Assembly: GCF_001426505.1 (NCBI RefSeq)
Contig: NZ_LMEV01000013.1
Span: 186,001-250,000 of the forward strand
Direction: 5' to 3'
Length of the DNA: 64,000 nt
From: Variovorax sp. Root473
Lineage (GTDB): Bacteria > Pseudomonadota > Gammaproteobacteria > Burkholderiales > Burkholderiaceae_C
Below the pieces are notes generated by a model. It did no database searches, was not told where the DNA came from, and saw only the letters and a list, made by a program, of their open reading frames with translations. Both the position numbers and the translations under genes were made by a program. Position 1 is the stretch's first letter. Every line of letters begins with the position of its first letter. This document shows positions 41,514 through 50,531 of this stretch, in pieces.

Positions 41514-42596
41514 TCAGGCCCCCGGCACTTCCTCGCGCCCGTCCGGGTGCCGTGCAAAGCGCGTGGCCTCGGCGCCGTGCACCGGCGCGGGGTCGGTCCA
41601 GGGCCAGCCACCGAATTGCGTGCGGCGGTAGTCGGCCATCGTCTGGCTGATCTCGGCCTGCGTGTTCATCACGAAGGGGCCGTACTGCGCCACGGGCTCG
41701 GCGATCGGGCGACCCTGCAGCAGCAGGAACTCGCCGTCGCCCTCGGGGCCGTTCAACAAATCGACCGGCGCGTCGGCGCGCAGCTCGATGGCCGCCGGCC
41801 CGGCCACGCGCTGCCCGGCCACCTGCGCGGTCGCGCCCTTGAAGAAATACAGCATGCGCCGCGTGCCCTCGCCCGTGGCGGGCGGCAGCGTCCAGCGCGC
41901 GCCGGGCGTCATGCGCAGTGTCCAGATGGCGAGGTCGGCGCCGGCCTGCGCGGCCCACGAGTCGGGCGGCGGCGCGAGCGGGTCGATGGCGGCCTGGGCC
42001 AGCGCGCTATCGCCGCCGAAGCGCCCGGCGATCACCGCCACCTCGGTGCGGCCGCCCTGCGCGTCGTCGGAGGCGAAGCGCGGAATCGCCTCCGACCAGA
42101 ACATCGTGAAGTGCGGCTCGACCATCTTGTTTTTCGCCGGCAGGTTGAGCCAGATCTGGAACAGCTCCAGCGGATTCGGCGCACTCGCGTCGAGCAGCGG
42201 GAACATCTCCGAATGCACGATGCCCTTGCCGGCCGTGAGCCACTGCACGTCGCCGCCGCCGAAGCGCGCCGTGGCGCCCAGCGAGTCGGAATGGTCGACC
42301 AGGCCCTTGCGCACGATGGTCACCGTCTCGAAGCCGCGGTGCGGGTGCGAGGGAAAGCCCGGCACCGTCTCGCCGTGGTACATGCTCCAGCCGTCGGTGC
42401 GGCTGAAGTCCTGGCCGATCTGGCGGCCGGCCAGCGAGGCCTCGGGGCCCATGCGGCCGTTGCCCTTCGGGTACGCGTCGTCGTGGTAGACGCAGAACAG
42501 GAACGGGTCGAGCGTCTGCCACGGGAAGCCCAGCGGCTGGACCTGGAGGATGGGAGAGGGGCTGCGGCTCTTTCTGTTGTCGTTGCTGTCGGACAT
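41514..42596 (-). CDS. Pirin family protein
   Basis: 360 residues with two cupin domains. The pirin motif is FPSHPHRGFETVTIVRKGLVDHSDSLG near residue 80 (metal-binding HPHRGFE and H), and DVQWLTAGKGIVHSEMF follows (His and Glu ligands). The second cupin (about 230-330) is degenerate. Pirins bind iron and some act as quercetinases. The start MSDSNDN has AGGAG 7-8 nt upstream. It is longer than the pirin at 47127. Confidence 0.9.
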   Translation of the reverse strand: MSDSNDNRKSRSPSPILQVQPLGFPWQTLDPFLFCVYHDDAYPKGNGRMGPEASLAGRQIGQDFSRTDGWSMYHGETVPGFPSHPHRGFETVTIVRKGLVDHSDSLGATARFGGGDVQWLTAGKGIVHSEMFPLLDASAPNPLELFQIWLNLPAKNKMVEPHFTMFWSEAIPRFASDDAQGGRTEVAVIAGRFGGDSALAQAAIDPLAPPPDSWAAQAGADLAIWTLRMTPGARWTLPPATGEGTRRMLYFFKGATAQVAGQRVAGPAAIELRADAPVDLLNGPEGDGEFLLLQGRPIAEPVAQYGPFVMNTQAEISQTMADYRRTQFGGWPWTDPAPVHGAEATRFARHPDGREEVPGA

Positions 42597-42742
42597 GTCG
42601 GTGCTCCTGGGTGAGGTGGACGCGGCCGCCATGCGGGCCGCGCCTGAACCAGGAATATCGGGGCGCCGCCGCCTTTCGGTAGGTGCCTTTCGCGCAACGA
42701 TCAAGAGCGCATATGGAACGATGGGCATCGTCCGGCCCGCAG

Positions 42743-43159
42743 TTACTGCGCGGGCATCTCGGCGTTCGGGTCCATGTAGACCAGTTCCCAGATGTGGCCG
42801 TCCAGGTCCTGGAAGCCGTGGCCGTACATGAAGCCGTAGTCCTTCGGCTCGCTCGGCGTCGTGCCGCCCGCGGCCACCGCCTTGGCGACCAGGTCTTCGA
42901 CCTCGGCGCGGCTCTCGCACGACAGGCACACCAGCACCTCGGTGCTCGTGCGGGTGTCCGTGATGGCCTTGGTCGTGAAGGTCTTGAAGTAGTCCTCCAT
43001 CAGCAGCATCGCGTGGATGCTGCCTTCATGGATGACCATGCAGGCGGCGTTCGCGTCGGTGAACTGCGGGTTGAAGGTGTAGCCCAGCGCGCCGAAGAAA
43101 GCCTTGCTCTTGTCGAGGTTCTTGACGGGGAGGTTCACGAAGATCTGCTTGGTGGCCAT
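42743..43159 (-). CDS. VOC family protein (glyoxalase/dioxygenase superfamily)
   Basis: 138 residues with a paired beta-alpha-beta-beta-beta fold: FVNLPVKNLDKSKAFFGALGY, CMVIHEGSIHAMLL, LVCLSCESRAEVEDLVAKAVAAGG, and the terminal DLDGHIWELVYMDP with a Glu metal ligand. Substrate unknown. It is divergent from the CYTH-CHAD gene, and an inverted repeat lies between them. Confidence 0.88.
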   Translation of the reverse strand: MATKQIFVNLPVKNLDKSKAFFGALGYTFNPQFTDANAACMVIHEGSIHAMLLMEDYFKTFTTKAITDTRTSTEVLVCLSCESRAEVEDLVAKAVAAGGTTPSEPKDYGFMYGHGFQDLDGHIWELVYMDPNAEMPAQ

Positions 43160-43214
43160 GGTGTCTTTCCTGTGTCGATGAAGGGTTGGATCGGTGTTTG
43201 CCGACGTCTTGTGT

Positions 43215-43253
43215 ACGCCGTCCACAAAAGATATCAAAGAAAATGGACGGTGT
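43215..43253. promoter_or_regulatory. Inverted repeat in the VOC/CYTH divergent promoter region
   Basis: acgccgtcca (43215-43224) and tggacggtgt (43244-43253) are complementary in 9 of 10 positions, separated by 19 AT-rich bases. This is the geometry of an operator in a divergent promoter region. Confidence 0.45.
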
Positions 43254-43323
43254 CCACATAATTTTTCGAAGCCGTCGAATCGGCCGGCTCCTGTCGCTTT
43301 TGCAGGGAAAAAGAGCGGGCATC

Positions 43324-44898
43324 ATGGCCACCATGGAAATCGAGTTCAAGTTCTGCATTCCCGCCGGCCGCCTGAAGGCCGTCGACGCCGCATTGCGGCG
43401 CGGCGCCGTCGTGCGCACGCGCCTGCAGGCCCGTTATTTCGACACCGCCGACCAGCGCCTCTCGGGCGACGGCATGGTGCTGCGTCTGCGCAAGGAGGGG
43501 TCGCGCTGGGTGCAGACCGTCAAGGCCACCGGCGACAACGCGCTGCACCGGCTCGAACACAACGTCGACCTGGGCACCGGCGCCGCCGTGCCGGCCATCG
43601 ACCCCGCACGCCACGCCGGCACGCCCGTCGGGGAGCAATTGGCCCGCCTGCTGCAACCGGCCGACGGTGGCGATGCGGTGCCGCTGGTCGAACGTCAATC
43701 GACCGACATCGTGCGGCTCACGCGCGACCTGCGCGTGAGCGGCCCGGGCGGCGCCGTGGTCGAGATGGCGCTCGATGTCGGCAAGGTCGTCGTGCACGCG
43801 GGCACGCCCGCGCAGCGCAGCTCGCCCGTGTGCGAGCTGGAACTCGAACTCAAGAGCGGCGACGTGCAGGGGCTCGTGACGCTCGCGCGGCGCTGGTCGC
43901 AGCAGCACGGCCTGTGGTTCAGCACCGTCTCGAAGGCCGAGCGCGGCATGCGCCTGCTGGCCGAGCAGGAGACCGTGCCCGCCGTCAAGGCCGAGGCGCC
44001 GCGCTTTCCTGCCCACGGCCTCGATGGCCGCGCCATCCAGCAGGCCGTGGTCGCGTCGTGCCTCGCCCAGATGCTGCCCAACGCCAGCGAGATCGCTGCG
44101 GGCAGCACCGATGAAGAACAGATCCACCAGCTGCGCATCGGCATCCGCCGCCTGCGCACCACGCTGCGCGAACTCGCGGGGCTCGACGCCGACACGAGCT
44201 GTTTCGACGCCGCCACATGGGAACCGCCGCTGGTCGATGCCTTCCGCGCACTGGGCGATCTGCGCGACCGCGAACAGGTCGTGAAGCTTGCCCAGCCGCG
44301 ACTGCGTGACGCGGGCGCGCCGGAGGTCGATCCGCTGGCGGGCGATGCAGCGCCGCCGGCATCGTCACCCGGCGACATCGTGCGCGCCGCCGCGTTCCAG
44401 AACGTGCTGGTGTCGCTGATCGGCTTCACTGCGACCGCGACTGCTTCGAAGCCGGAAGATCAGGTGCCACTTGCCGCCGACGAGGCCCGCCAGCAGCTGC
44501 GCGAACGGCTCCAGCGTTTGCACAAGCAGGCCGTGCGCGACGGCCGCCGCTTCGAGTCGCTCGCCACCGAAGACCAGCACCGCGCACGCAAGCGGCTCAA
44601 GCGCCTGCGCTACCTGGCGGAGTTCGCGGCGCCGTTGTTCGCCAAGGCGGAAGGTGGCAAAAAGAAAAAGGACGCAGCCGAGCGTTACCTGAAAGCCCTG
44701 CGCCCCGCGCAGGACGCGCTGGGCGAGTTCAACGACGAGGCGGTGGCGCTCGCGCTGTACCGTGAGGTCGCGGTGCGCGACCCGCGCGCGTGGTTCGCGG
44801 TGGGCTGGTTCAGCGCGCGTCGTGCAGCGGGTGCGACGGCGTGTCGCAAGGCGCTGGAAGAGATCGGCGGGGCGCCGAGGTTCTGGAAGAAGAAGTAG
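43324..44898 (+). CDS. CYTH and CHAD domain protein
   Basis: 524 residues. The N-terminal CYTH domain (about 1-205) shows the ExExK motif as MEIEFKF and ARYFDTADQRL. The C-terminal CHAD domain (about 240-510) is helical with the conserved IHQLRIGIRRLRTTLREL and HRARKRLKRLRYLAEF, rich in His/Arg/Lys. CYTH enzymes are triphosphate tunnel metalloenzymes, and CHAD domains bind polyphosphate, so a polyphosphate-linked role is likely. The start at MATMEIE is two residues before the motif. Confidence 0.92.
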   Translation: MATMEIEFKFCIPAGRLKAVDAALRRGAVVRTRLQARYFDTADQRLSGDGMVLRLRKEGSRWVQTVKATGDNALHRLEHNVDLGTGAAVPAIDPARHAGTPVGEQLARLLQPADGGDAVPLVERQSTDIVRLTRDLRVSGPGGAVVEMALDVGKVVVHAGTPAQRSSPVCELELELKSGDVQGLVTLARRWSQQHGLWFSTVSKAERGMRLLAEQETVPAVKAEAPRFPAHGLDGRAIQQAVVASCLAQMLPNASEIAAGSTDEEQIHQLRIGIRRLRTTLRELAGLDADTSCFDAATWEPPLVDAFRALGDLRDREQVVKLAQPRLRDAGAPEVDPLAGDAAPPASSPGDIVRAAAFQNVLVSLIGFTATATASKPEDQVPLAADEARQQLRERLQRLHKQAVRDGRRFESLATEDQHRARKRLKRLRYLAEFAAPLFAKAEGGKKKKDAAERYLKALRPAQDALGEFNDEAVALALYREVAVRDPRAWFAVGWFSARRAAGATACRKALEEIGGAPRFWKKK

Positions 44899-44955
44899 CA
44901 ACCCGCTGTCGAAGCGAACCGGGCCGCGAGGCCCCGCCACTCGTCAGCGACTCAC

Positions 44956-45432
44956 TCAGTGATGGTGCCCATGCGCCCCATGCACATGCCGGTGCTCGAT
45001 CTCCACCGGCAGCGCCGCGCGCACGTCCGTCACCTGCAGGCTGAACTTCAGCGCCTTGCCGGCCCAGGGGTGGTTGCCGTCGAGCAGCACGACCGGGCCC
45101 TTGATTTTGGTCACGGTGAAGACGTGTTCGGTGCCGTCGTCGAGCCGGCCCTGCAGCTGGCCGCCGACCTTCACGCCCGGCGGGAACTCGGTCTTGGGAA
45201 TGGTGCGCACCAGCGTTTCGTCGCGCAGGCCGAAGGCATCTTCGGGGGCGAGGTTCAGCGTGGTCTGGTAGCCCTTTTCCTGGCCGTCGAGCGCCTGCTC
45301 GATCTTGGGCAGGGTGTTCTCGTAACCGCCATGCAGGTAGGCCATCGGCTCGGGGCTGGCTTCGATGAGCTTGCCCTGGGCGTCGGCGACTTTGTACTTG
45401 AGGGTGACGACGGTGTCTTTTTCGATTTTCAT
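44956..45432 (-). CDS. slyD: FKBP-type peptidyl-prolyl isomerase SlyD
   Basis: 158 residues. The FKBP part is interrupted by an inserted flap as in SlyD: VVTLKYKVADAQGKLIE, YLHGGYENTLPKIEQALDGQEKG, the insert-in-flap region about residues 68-125 with EDAFG, and NHPWAGKALKFSL closing the FKBP fold. The C-terminus HRHVHGAHGHHH is a metal-binding His tail. SlyD is a cytoplasmic folding factor and nickel chaperone. It is 38 bases from the LysR gene upstream. Confidence 0.92.
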   Translation of the reverse strand: MKIEKDTVVTLKYKVADAQGKLIEASPEPMAYLHGGYENTLPKIEQALDGQEKGYQTTLNLAPEDAFGLRDETLVRTIPKTEFPPGVKVGGQLQGRLDDGTEHVFTVTKIKGPVVLLDGNHPWAGKALKFSLQVTDVRAALPVEIEHRHVHGAHGHHH

Positions 45433-45470
45433 GGCGGGCATTTTCTGTGGAAATCGATCCGCGTCCGAAG

Positions 45471-46400
45471 TCAGGTCATCCGCGCCCGCCACACATCCGG
45501 CAACGCCTCCTCCTCCCGCAGCTTCTGCGTCACCATCCCGATGAATGCCGACACCGCCCGCGGCAGGTGCTTGCGGCTGGGGTAGACCACGCTGAGCCCG
45601 TGCCCGGTGCGCTGGTACTGCGGCAGCACCGGCACCAGCCGCCCCGCCTCCACGTCGAGCCGCCCCATGGCGGGCGGCAGCAGCGCGATGCCCAGGCCGG
45701 CGATGGCGGCCTTGCGCAAGGCCTGCGCGGTGTTGCCGCTGAAACGGCCGCCCACCTGCACTTCTTCTTCCTTCCCCTCGGGCCCGGTCAGGCGCCAGGT
45801 GGTGCGGCCGCTGGGGTGGGCGGGGGTCACGCAGTCGTGGTCGGCCAGCTCAGGCAGCGTGGCGGGCGTGCCGCGCGCGGCCAGGTAGGCGGGGCTGGCG
45901 ACGAGGCCGTCGGTGCGCGGGCCGAGCAGCTGGCGGGCGACGTACCCCGAGTCGGCCAGCGCGCCGCCACGGAAGGCGATGTCGATCTGCTCGGCGATCA
46001 GGTCGGCCTTGGCGTCACTGAGCACGAACTCGACGCGCACCAGCGGGTACGCGGCCAGGAAGTCGGCCACCCAGGCCATGGGGAAGAAGTCGAAGAAATC
46101 GGCGGTGGCGGCCACGCGCACCCGGCCGCTGGGCTCCTGGCTGCCGGTGATGAGCGCCTGCCCGGCCTCGACCAGCCCGTCGACCGCCTCCGCGCACTGT
46201 TCGTGAAACGCCTGCCCGGCGCCAGTGAGCGTGAGCTTGCGGGTCGATCGCTGCAACAGCCGGGTGCCCAGCTGCGACTCGAGCTGCTGGATGCGCCGGC
46301 TCACGGTGTTGGGCGGCAGACCCAGCCGGCGGCCGGCCTCGGCAAAGCTGCCCTGGCGCACCACCTGCACGAAGACGGCGATGTCGTTGAGGTCGAGCAT
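45471..46400 (-). CDS. LysR family transcriptional regulator
   Basis: 309 residues. N-terminal winged helix-turn-helix (DIAVFVQVVRQGSFAEAGRRLGLPPNTVSRRIQQLESQLG, residues 5-44), then a substrate-binding domain (about 95-295). It resembles the group whose targets are nearby redox genes. It is divergent from the FMN reductase-pirin pair, 139 bases apart, so it probably regulates them; this is inferred from layout. Confidence 0.93.
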   Translation of the reverse strand: MLDLNDIAVFVQVVRQGSFAEAGRRLGLPPNTVSRRIQQLESQLGTRLLQRSTRKLTLTGAGQAFHEQCAEAVDGLVEAGQALITGSQEPSGRVRVAATADFFDFFPMAWVADFLAAYPLVRVEFVLSDAKADLIAEQIDIAFRGGALADSGYVARQLLGPRTDGLVASPAYLAARGTPATLPELADHDCVTPAHPSGRTTWRLTGPEGKEEEVQVGGRFSGNTAQALRKAAIAGLGIALLPPAMGRLDVEAGRLVPVLPQYQRTGHGLSVVYPSRKHLPRAVSAFIGMVTQKLREEEALPDVWRARMT

Positions 46401-46539
46401 GGCGGAGTCGATTCCTTCTGTTGGTGGATGAGTGCAATCCGACTCTACCGTCTAGTCGATTAATGCGTGCGTGCCTAACCTTCGGTCCATGGCCTTTCCG
46501 GCCTTCGACCACCCCATTTCATCCAGGAGCACACACCTC

Positions 46540-47130
46540 ATGACCGGACAGCAACAACAACCCCGCATCGGCATCGTCATCGCCTCGACCCGCGAAGGCC
46601 GCTTCGGCGAGAAGCCCGCGCAGTGGATCCACGAGATCGCGAAGCAGCGCACCGACCTGGCTTTCGAGCGGGTCGACCTGCGCGACCATCCGCTGCCCTT
46701 TTTCAACGAAGCCGGCGCGCCCGCCTGGGGCCCGGTGAAGAACGAGGCCGCGCAGCGCTGGCAGGCCAGGCTGGCCACCTTCGACGGGCTGATCATCGTC
46801 ACGCCCGAGTACAACCACGGCCCGAGCGCGGTGCTGAAGAACGCGATCGACTGGGCCTACAAGGAGTTCATCCGCAAGCCGATCGGCTTCGTGGGCTACG
46901 GCGGCGTGGGCGCGGCGCGCGCGGTGGAACAGCTGCGGCTGGTCGCGGTCGAGATGCAGATGGCGCCGGTGCGCCACGCGGTGCACATCGGCATGGTCGA
47001 GTTCCTGGGCATCTGGCAGCAGGGCAAATCGTTCGACGACTTCCCGCACCTGGCGCAGTCGGCCACGGGCCTGCTCGACGACATGGCGTGGTGGACCCGC
47101 GCACTGAAGACCGCCAGGGAGGCCGCATGA
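46540..47130 (+). CDS. NAD(P)H-dependent FMN reductase
   Basis: 196 residues of the flavodoxin-like FMN reductase fold: IGIVIASTREGRFGEKPAQW (phosphate loop) near residue 9, and VTPEYNHGPSAVLKNAIDWAYKEF near residue 88, the FMN-contacting PEYN motif. It reduces quinones or flavins with NAD(P)H. The ATG has AGGAG about 10 nt upstream; an ATG at 46489 would add 17 residues that do not match the family. Its stop overlaps the pirin start. Confidence 0.9.
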   Translation: MTGQQQQPRIGIVIASTREGRFGEKPAQWIHEIAKQRTDLAFERVDLRDHPLPFFNEAGAPAWGPVKNEAAQRWQARLATFDGLIIVTPEYNHGPSAVLKNAIDWAYKEFIRKPIGFVGYGGVGAARAVEQLRLVAVEMQMAPVRHAVHIGMVEFLGIWQQGKSFDDFPHLAQSATGLLDDMAWWTRALKTAREAA

Positions 47131-47981
47131 CCACCGCTGTTGCCACCGACACCCGCGCCATCGTCTACCGCACGCGCGGCGCCAGGCACGGGCCGATCAC
47201 GCGGCTCATGAGCCCCGGCGACCTGGGCGAATACCTCAAGCCCTTCGTGTTCCTCGACCTGTTCGGCTTCGATGTCGATGGCGGCCACAAGGGCTTCGGC
47301 CTGCACCCGCACTCGGGCATCGCCACGCTGACCTGGCTCATCGAAGGCGACACGCGGTACGAGGACACGACCGGCGAACAGGGCGTGCTGCGCGGCGGCG
47401 GCGTCGAGTGGATGCGCGCGGGCAACGGCGTGTGGCACACGGGTGCACCGGCGCCGGGCGTGACGCGCGTGCAGGGCTTCCAGCTCTGGGTGGCGCTGCC
47501 GGCCGCTGAAGAAAACGCGCCCGCGCAGAGCATGTACCTTGCGCCTTCTCAGGTGCCGCAGGAGGGCCCCGCGCGCGTGCTGCTCGGGCGCTACGGCGCG
47601 GCGCAGAGCCCCATTCCGGCGCCCTCGCCGATGAACTACCTGGCCGTGCAGCTGAAGGACGGCGAACGCTGGCGCTACACGCCGCCCGCCGGCCACACGG
47701 TCGGCTGGGTCGCGGTGAACGCGGGCCGGCTCGATGCGGGCGACGGCACCGGCGGCCCCATCGGCACGGGCGAGCTTGCGGTGTTCGAGGAGTCCGACAC
47801 GGCGCTCGATTTCGTGGCGCAGGGCGACACGGCCTTCGTGCTCGGCTCGGCGGTGCCGCATCCGCACGACCTGGTGATGGGCCACTACTCGGTGCACACG
47901 AGCCGCGCGACGCTCGACCGGGGCGAGGCCGAGATCCGCCGCATCGGCGCGAAGCTGCGCGAGGAAGGCCGGCTGGCCTGA
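47127..47981 (+). CDS. Pirin family protein
   Basis: 284 residues with two cupin domains: GLHPHSGIATLTWLIEGDTRYEDTTG near residue 52 supplies the metal ligands, and GGGVEWMRAGNGVWHTGAP follows with the His in place of the usual HSE. The pairing with an FMN reductase and a divergent LysR regulator suggests a quinone- or flavonoid-related redox unit. It overlaps the reductase by ATGA. Confidence 0.88.
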   Translation: MTTAVATDTRAIVYRTRGARHGPITRLMSPGDLGEYLKPFVFLDLFGFDVDGGHKGFGLHPHSGIATLTWLIEGDTRYEDTTGEQGVLRGGGVEWMRAGNGVWHTGAPAPGVTRVQGFQLWVALPAAEENAPAQSMYLAPSQVPQEGPARVLLGRYGAAQSPIPAPSPMNYLAVQLKDGERWRYTPPAGHTVGWVAVNAGRLDAGDGTGGPIGTGELAVFEESDTALDFVAQGDTAFVLGSAVPHPHDLVMGHYSVHTSRATLDRGEAEIRRIGAKLREEGRLA

Positions 47982-48071
47982 TCGGCCGGGCCTCGCGTAA
48001 GCCAGCATGCGCCGCGCGGGCGGCTGCGACAGAATCGTTCGCTTCCTGTTTCGAACGATCTCGCAGCCGCC

Positions 48072-49277
48072 ATGAATCTCGTCGACGCCTTCGCCGCCCA
48101 CGCCACCCGTTTCGTCGACATCCGGCGTGACATCCACGCCCACCCCGAGCTGGGTTTCGAGGAGCACCGCACCTCCGAGAAGGTCGCGAGCCTGCTGACC
48201 GAATGGGGCATCGAGGTGCACCGCGGCATCGCGGGCACGGGCCTGGTCGGCGTGCTGCGCAAGGGCACAAGCCAACGCACCATCGGCCTGCGCGCCGACA
48301 TGGACGCCCTCCCCTTGCACGAGGCCAACGACTTCGCCCACAAGTCCACGCACGCGGGCCGCATGCACGCCTGCGGCCACGACGGCCACACGACGATGCT
48401 GCTGGCCGCTGCCTGGCACCTGTCGCAGCAAGGGCCTCATGACTTCGACGGCACCGTGCATTTCATCTTCCAGCCCGCCGAGGAGATGGGCAAGGCCGGC
48501 GCGAAGAAGATGATCGACGAGGGCCTGTTCGAGCGCTTCCCGTGCGATGCGGTGTTTGCGCTGCACAACTTCCCGGTCGGCGACGTGGGCCGCTTCGCGC
48601 TCAATGAAGGCGCGCTGATGGCGTCGAGCAACACCTACAAGATCACGCTGCGCGGACGCGGCACGCACGCCTCGATGCCGCACACCGGCATCGATCCGGT
48701 GGCTGCGGTGGTCACGTTGGCGCAGCAGTTGCAGACCATCGTGGCGCGCACCATTCCGAGCACCGAACGTGCCCTGCTCGCGGTCACGCAGCTGCAGGGC
48801 TCCGACGCGCCCAACGTGATTCCCGACGAGGCCTCGGTGGGCGGCACGGTCCGCACCTTTTCCGTCGACGCCATCGACAAGATCGAGGCGCGCCTGCGCG
48901 AGGTGGCGCAGGGCGTGGCCATGGCGCACGGCTGCACGGCCGACATCTTCTTCCGTCGCTCGTCGCCGCCGGTGGTGAATCATCCGGCCGAGGCGCGCTT
49001 TGCCGCCGGCGTGATGCGCGAGGTGGTGGGCGACGACATGGTCACCGACAACTTCCCCGCCGTGATGGGCGCCGAGGACTTCGCGCACATGCTGCTCGCG
49101 CGGCCCGGCTGCTATGCGTTCCTGGGCAATGGCGACGGCGACCACCGGCTCGACGGCCACGGGCCCGGCCCTTGCATCATCCACAACACCTCGTTCGACT
49201 TCAACGACGAGATCATCCCGATCGGTGCCAGCTACTTCGTGAAGCTGGTGCAGCGCTGGCTGCCGTCGGGCACCTGA
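48072..49277 (+). CDS. M20 amidohydrolase (hippuricase-like)
   Basis: 401 residues without a signal peptide. Motifs of the amidohydrolase branch: HPELGFEE, GLRADMDALPLHE, CGHDGHTTMLL, FIFQPAEEMGKAG, LRGRGTHASMPH and MGAEDFAHML. These contain the metal-binding Cys/His/Glu set. It hydrolyses N-acyl amino acids or related amides. It is followed by the Bug-type binding protein, 18 bases later, which may bring in its substrate. Confidence 0.92.
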   Translation: MNLVDAFAAHATRFVDIRRDIHAHPELGFEEHRTSEKVASLLTEWGIEVHRGIAGTGLVGVLRKGTSQRTIGLRADMDALPLHEANDFAHKSTHAGRMHACGHDGHTTMLLAAAWHLSQQGPHDFDGTVHFIFQPAEEMGKAGAKKMIDEGLFERFPCDAVFALHNFPVGDVGRFALNEGALMASSNTYKITLRGRGTHASMPHTGIDPVAAVVTLAQQLQTIVARTIPSTERALLAVTQLQGSDAPNVIPDEASVGGTVRTFSVDAIDKIEARLREVAQGVAMAHGCTADIFFRRSSPPVVNHPAEARFAAGVMREVVGDDMVTDNFPAVMGAEDFAHMLLARPGCYAFLGNGDGDHRLDGHGPGPCIIHNTSFDFNDEIIPIGASYFVKLVQRWLPSGT

Positions 49278-49295
49278 CCCATTTTTTTGTTGACG

Positions 49296-50297
49296 ATGAA
49301 AGCGGCCACAACGATGACTTCCACCCTGTTCACCCGACGTTCGCTGGCTGCCGTGGCAGCCGCCCTTGCCTTCGGCGGGTTCGGCCTTGGTGCCCACGCA
49401 CAGCAGTCGCAGCGCGTGATCCACATCATCGTGCCCTTCGGCACCGGCGCGGTGCAGGACACGGTGGCGCGCGCCTTCAACAACGAACTGGGCGCTGCAC
49501 TCGGCGGCAGCGCCATCGTCGAGAACCGCGCGGGCGCGGGCGGCACGGTGGGCGCGGCGATGGCGGCCAAGGCGCCGGCCGACGGCAACACGCTGGTGCT
49601 GGCGGCGGCCAGCCACAACATCGCGGGCTTCCTGTACAGCAAGCTGCCCTACGACCCGCTGAAGGACTTCGTCGGCGTGGCCAACGTGGGCAACGCGGGC
49701 TATGTGCTGGCGGTGGCCAGCGGCATGAACGTGGCGAGCACGGCCGACTTCATCAAGGAGGTCAAGGCCAACCCCGGCAAGTACAACTATGCCTCGGCTG
49801 GCAACGGCAGCGCCACGCACCTGGCGATGGCGTCGTTCCTCGCGAAGGCCGGCCTGCAGATGACGCACATCCCGACCAAGTCGACCGGCGAGGCCGTGAA
49901 CGAAGTGCTCGCAGGCCGTGTGCAGGCGGTGATCTCGTCGAGCATCGGCGTGATGGGTTTCCAGGACGACGCGCGCGTGAAGCTGCTGGCCTCGACGGGC
50001 CAGTCGCGCAGCCCCTTCCTGCCCAAGCTGCCGACGGTGGGCGAGAGCGGCCTGCCGGGCTACGCCTTCGATTCGTGGATTGGCCTCTTGGCGCCGGCGG
50101 GCACGCCGAAGGCCGAGGTCGAACGCATCAACGCGGCGGCCAACAAGGTGCTGGCCGATCCGGCGATCCAGGAACGCTTCAAGCGCCTGGGCGTGGAGCC
50201 GCGCAGCCAGAGCGCCGAGGCTTTCCAGAAGCTGCTGCGTGCGGATTGGGAGGCGATGGGGGCGGTGGTGAAGGCGTCGGAGGCCAAGGTCGACTGA
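49296..50297 (+). CDS. Bug/TctC family periplasmic binding protein
   Basis: 333 residues with a signal peptide (FTRRSLAAVAAALAFGGFGLGAHAQ, cleavage near residue 32; contains RR). The Bug core has IHIIVPFGTGAVQDTVAR, VENRAGAGGTVGAAMAAKA, YNYASAGNGSATHLAM and LAPAGTPKAEVERIN. These proteins bind carboxylic acids or amino acid derivatives for uptake. No membrane component is nearby. The ATG at 49296 was chosen; 49314 is possible. Confidence 0.9.
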   Translation: MKAATTMTSTLFTRRSLAAVAAALAFGGFGLGAHAQQSQRVIHIIVPFGTGAVQDTVARAFNNELGAALGGSAIVENRAGAGGTVGAAMAAKAPADGNTLVLAAASHNIAGFLYSKLPYDPLKDFVGVANVGNAGYVLAVASGMNVASTADFIKEVKANPGKYNYASAGNGSATHLAMASFLAKAGLQMTHIPTKSTGEAVNEVLAGRVQAVISSSIGVMGFQDDARVKLLASTGQSRSPFLPKLPTVGESGLPGYAFDSWIGLLAPAGTPKAEVERINAAANKVLADPAIQERFKRLGVEPRSQSAEAFQKLLRADWEAMGAVVKASEAKVD

Positions 50298-50424
50298 CCT
50301 TTTTGGGGCGCTCCTGTTCGCGGGCATGCCGGGCGCTGTCGTTGTGCTGGCCGTCCACGGGATCGCCGCCCTGAGCGGCCTGTCGTTCATGGATATCACA
50401 GAAGCCCGCCGCCCGGAAGAGCGC

Positions 50425-50470
50425 TTGCCCCACAGATATCTACAAGATATGTACTTAATATATTTAAACT
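50425..50470 (+). promoter_or_regulatory. AT-rich promoter-like patch upstream of the binding-protein gene
   Basis: A strongly AT-rich stretch in an otherwise GC-rich window. A TTGCCC (50425-50430) is followed after 17 bases by TATGTA (50448-50453), a weak sigma70-type pair. gatatc and gatat half-sites flank it, as in an operator. It lies 62-107 bases before the operon. Confidence 0.4.
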
Positions 50471-50531
50471 GCGACAGGTCGCCGTGGAGTCGGCCCTGTC
50501 GTTTTCATTGTTCTTAACCCTAGGACGAAGC

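Noticed and set aside
46896..50399. 1167-codon open frame on the minus strand across four genes
   Set aside because: Its length is due to GC-rich codon use; it lies opposite FMN reductase, pirin, M20 and Bug genes that all have clear family motifs.
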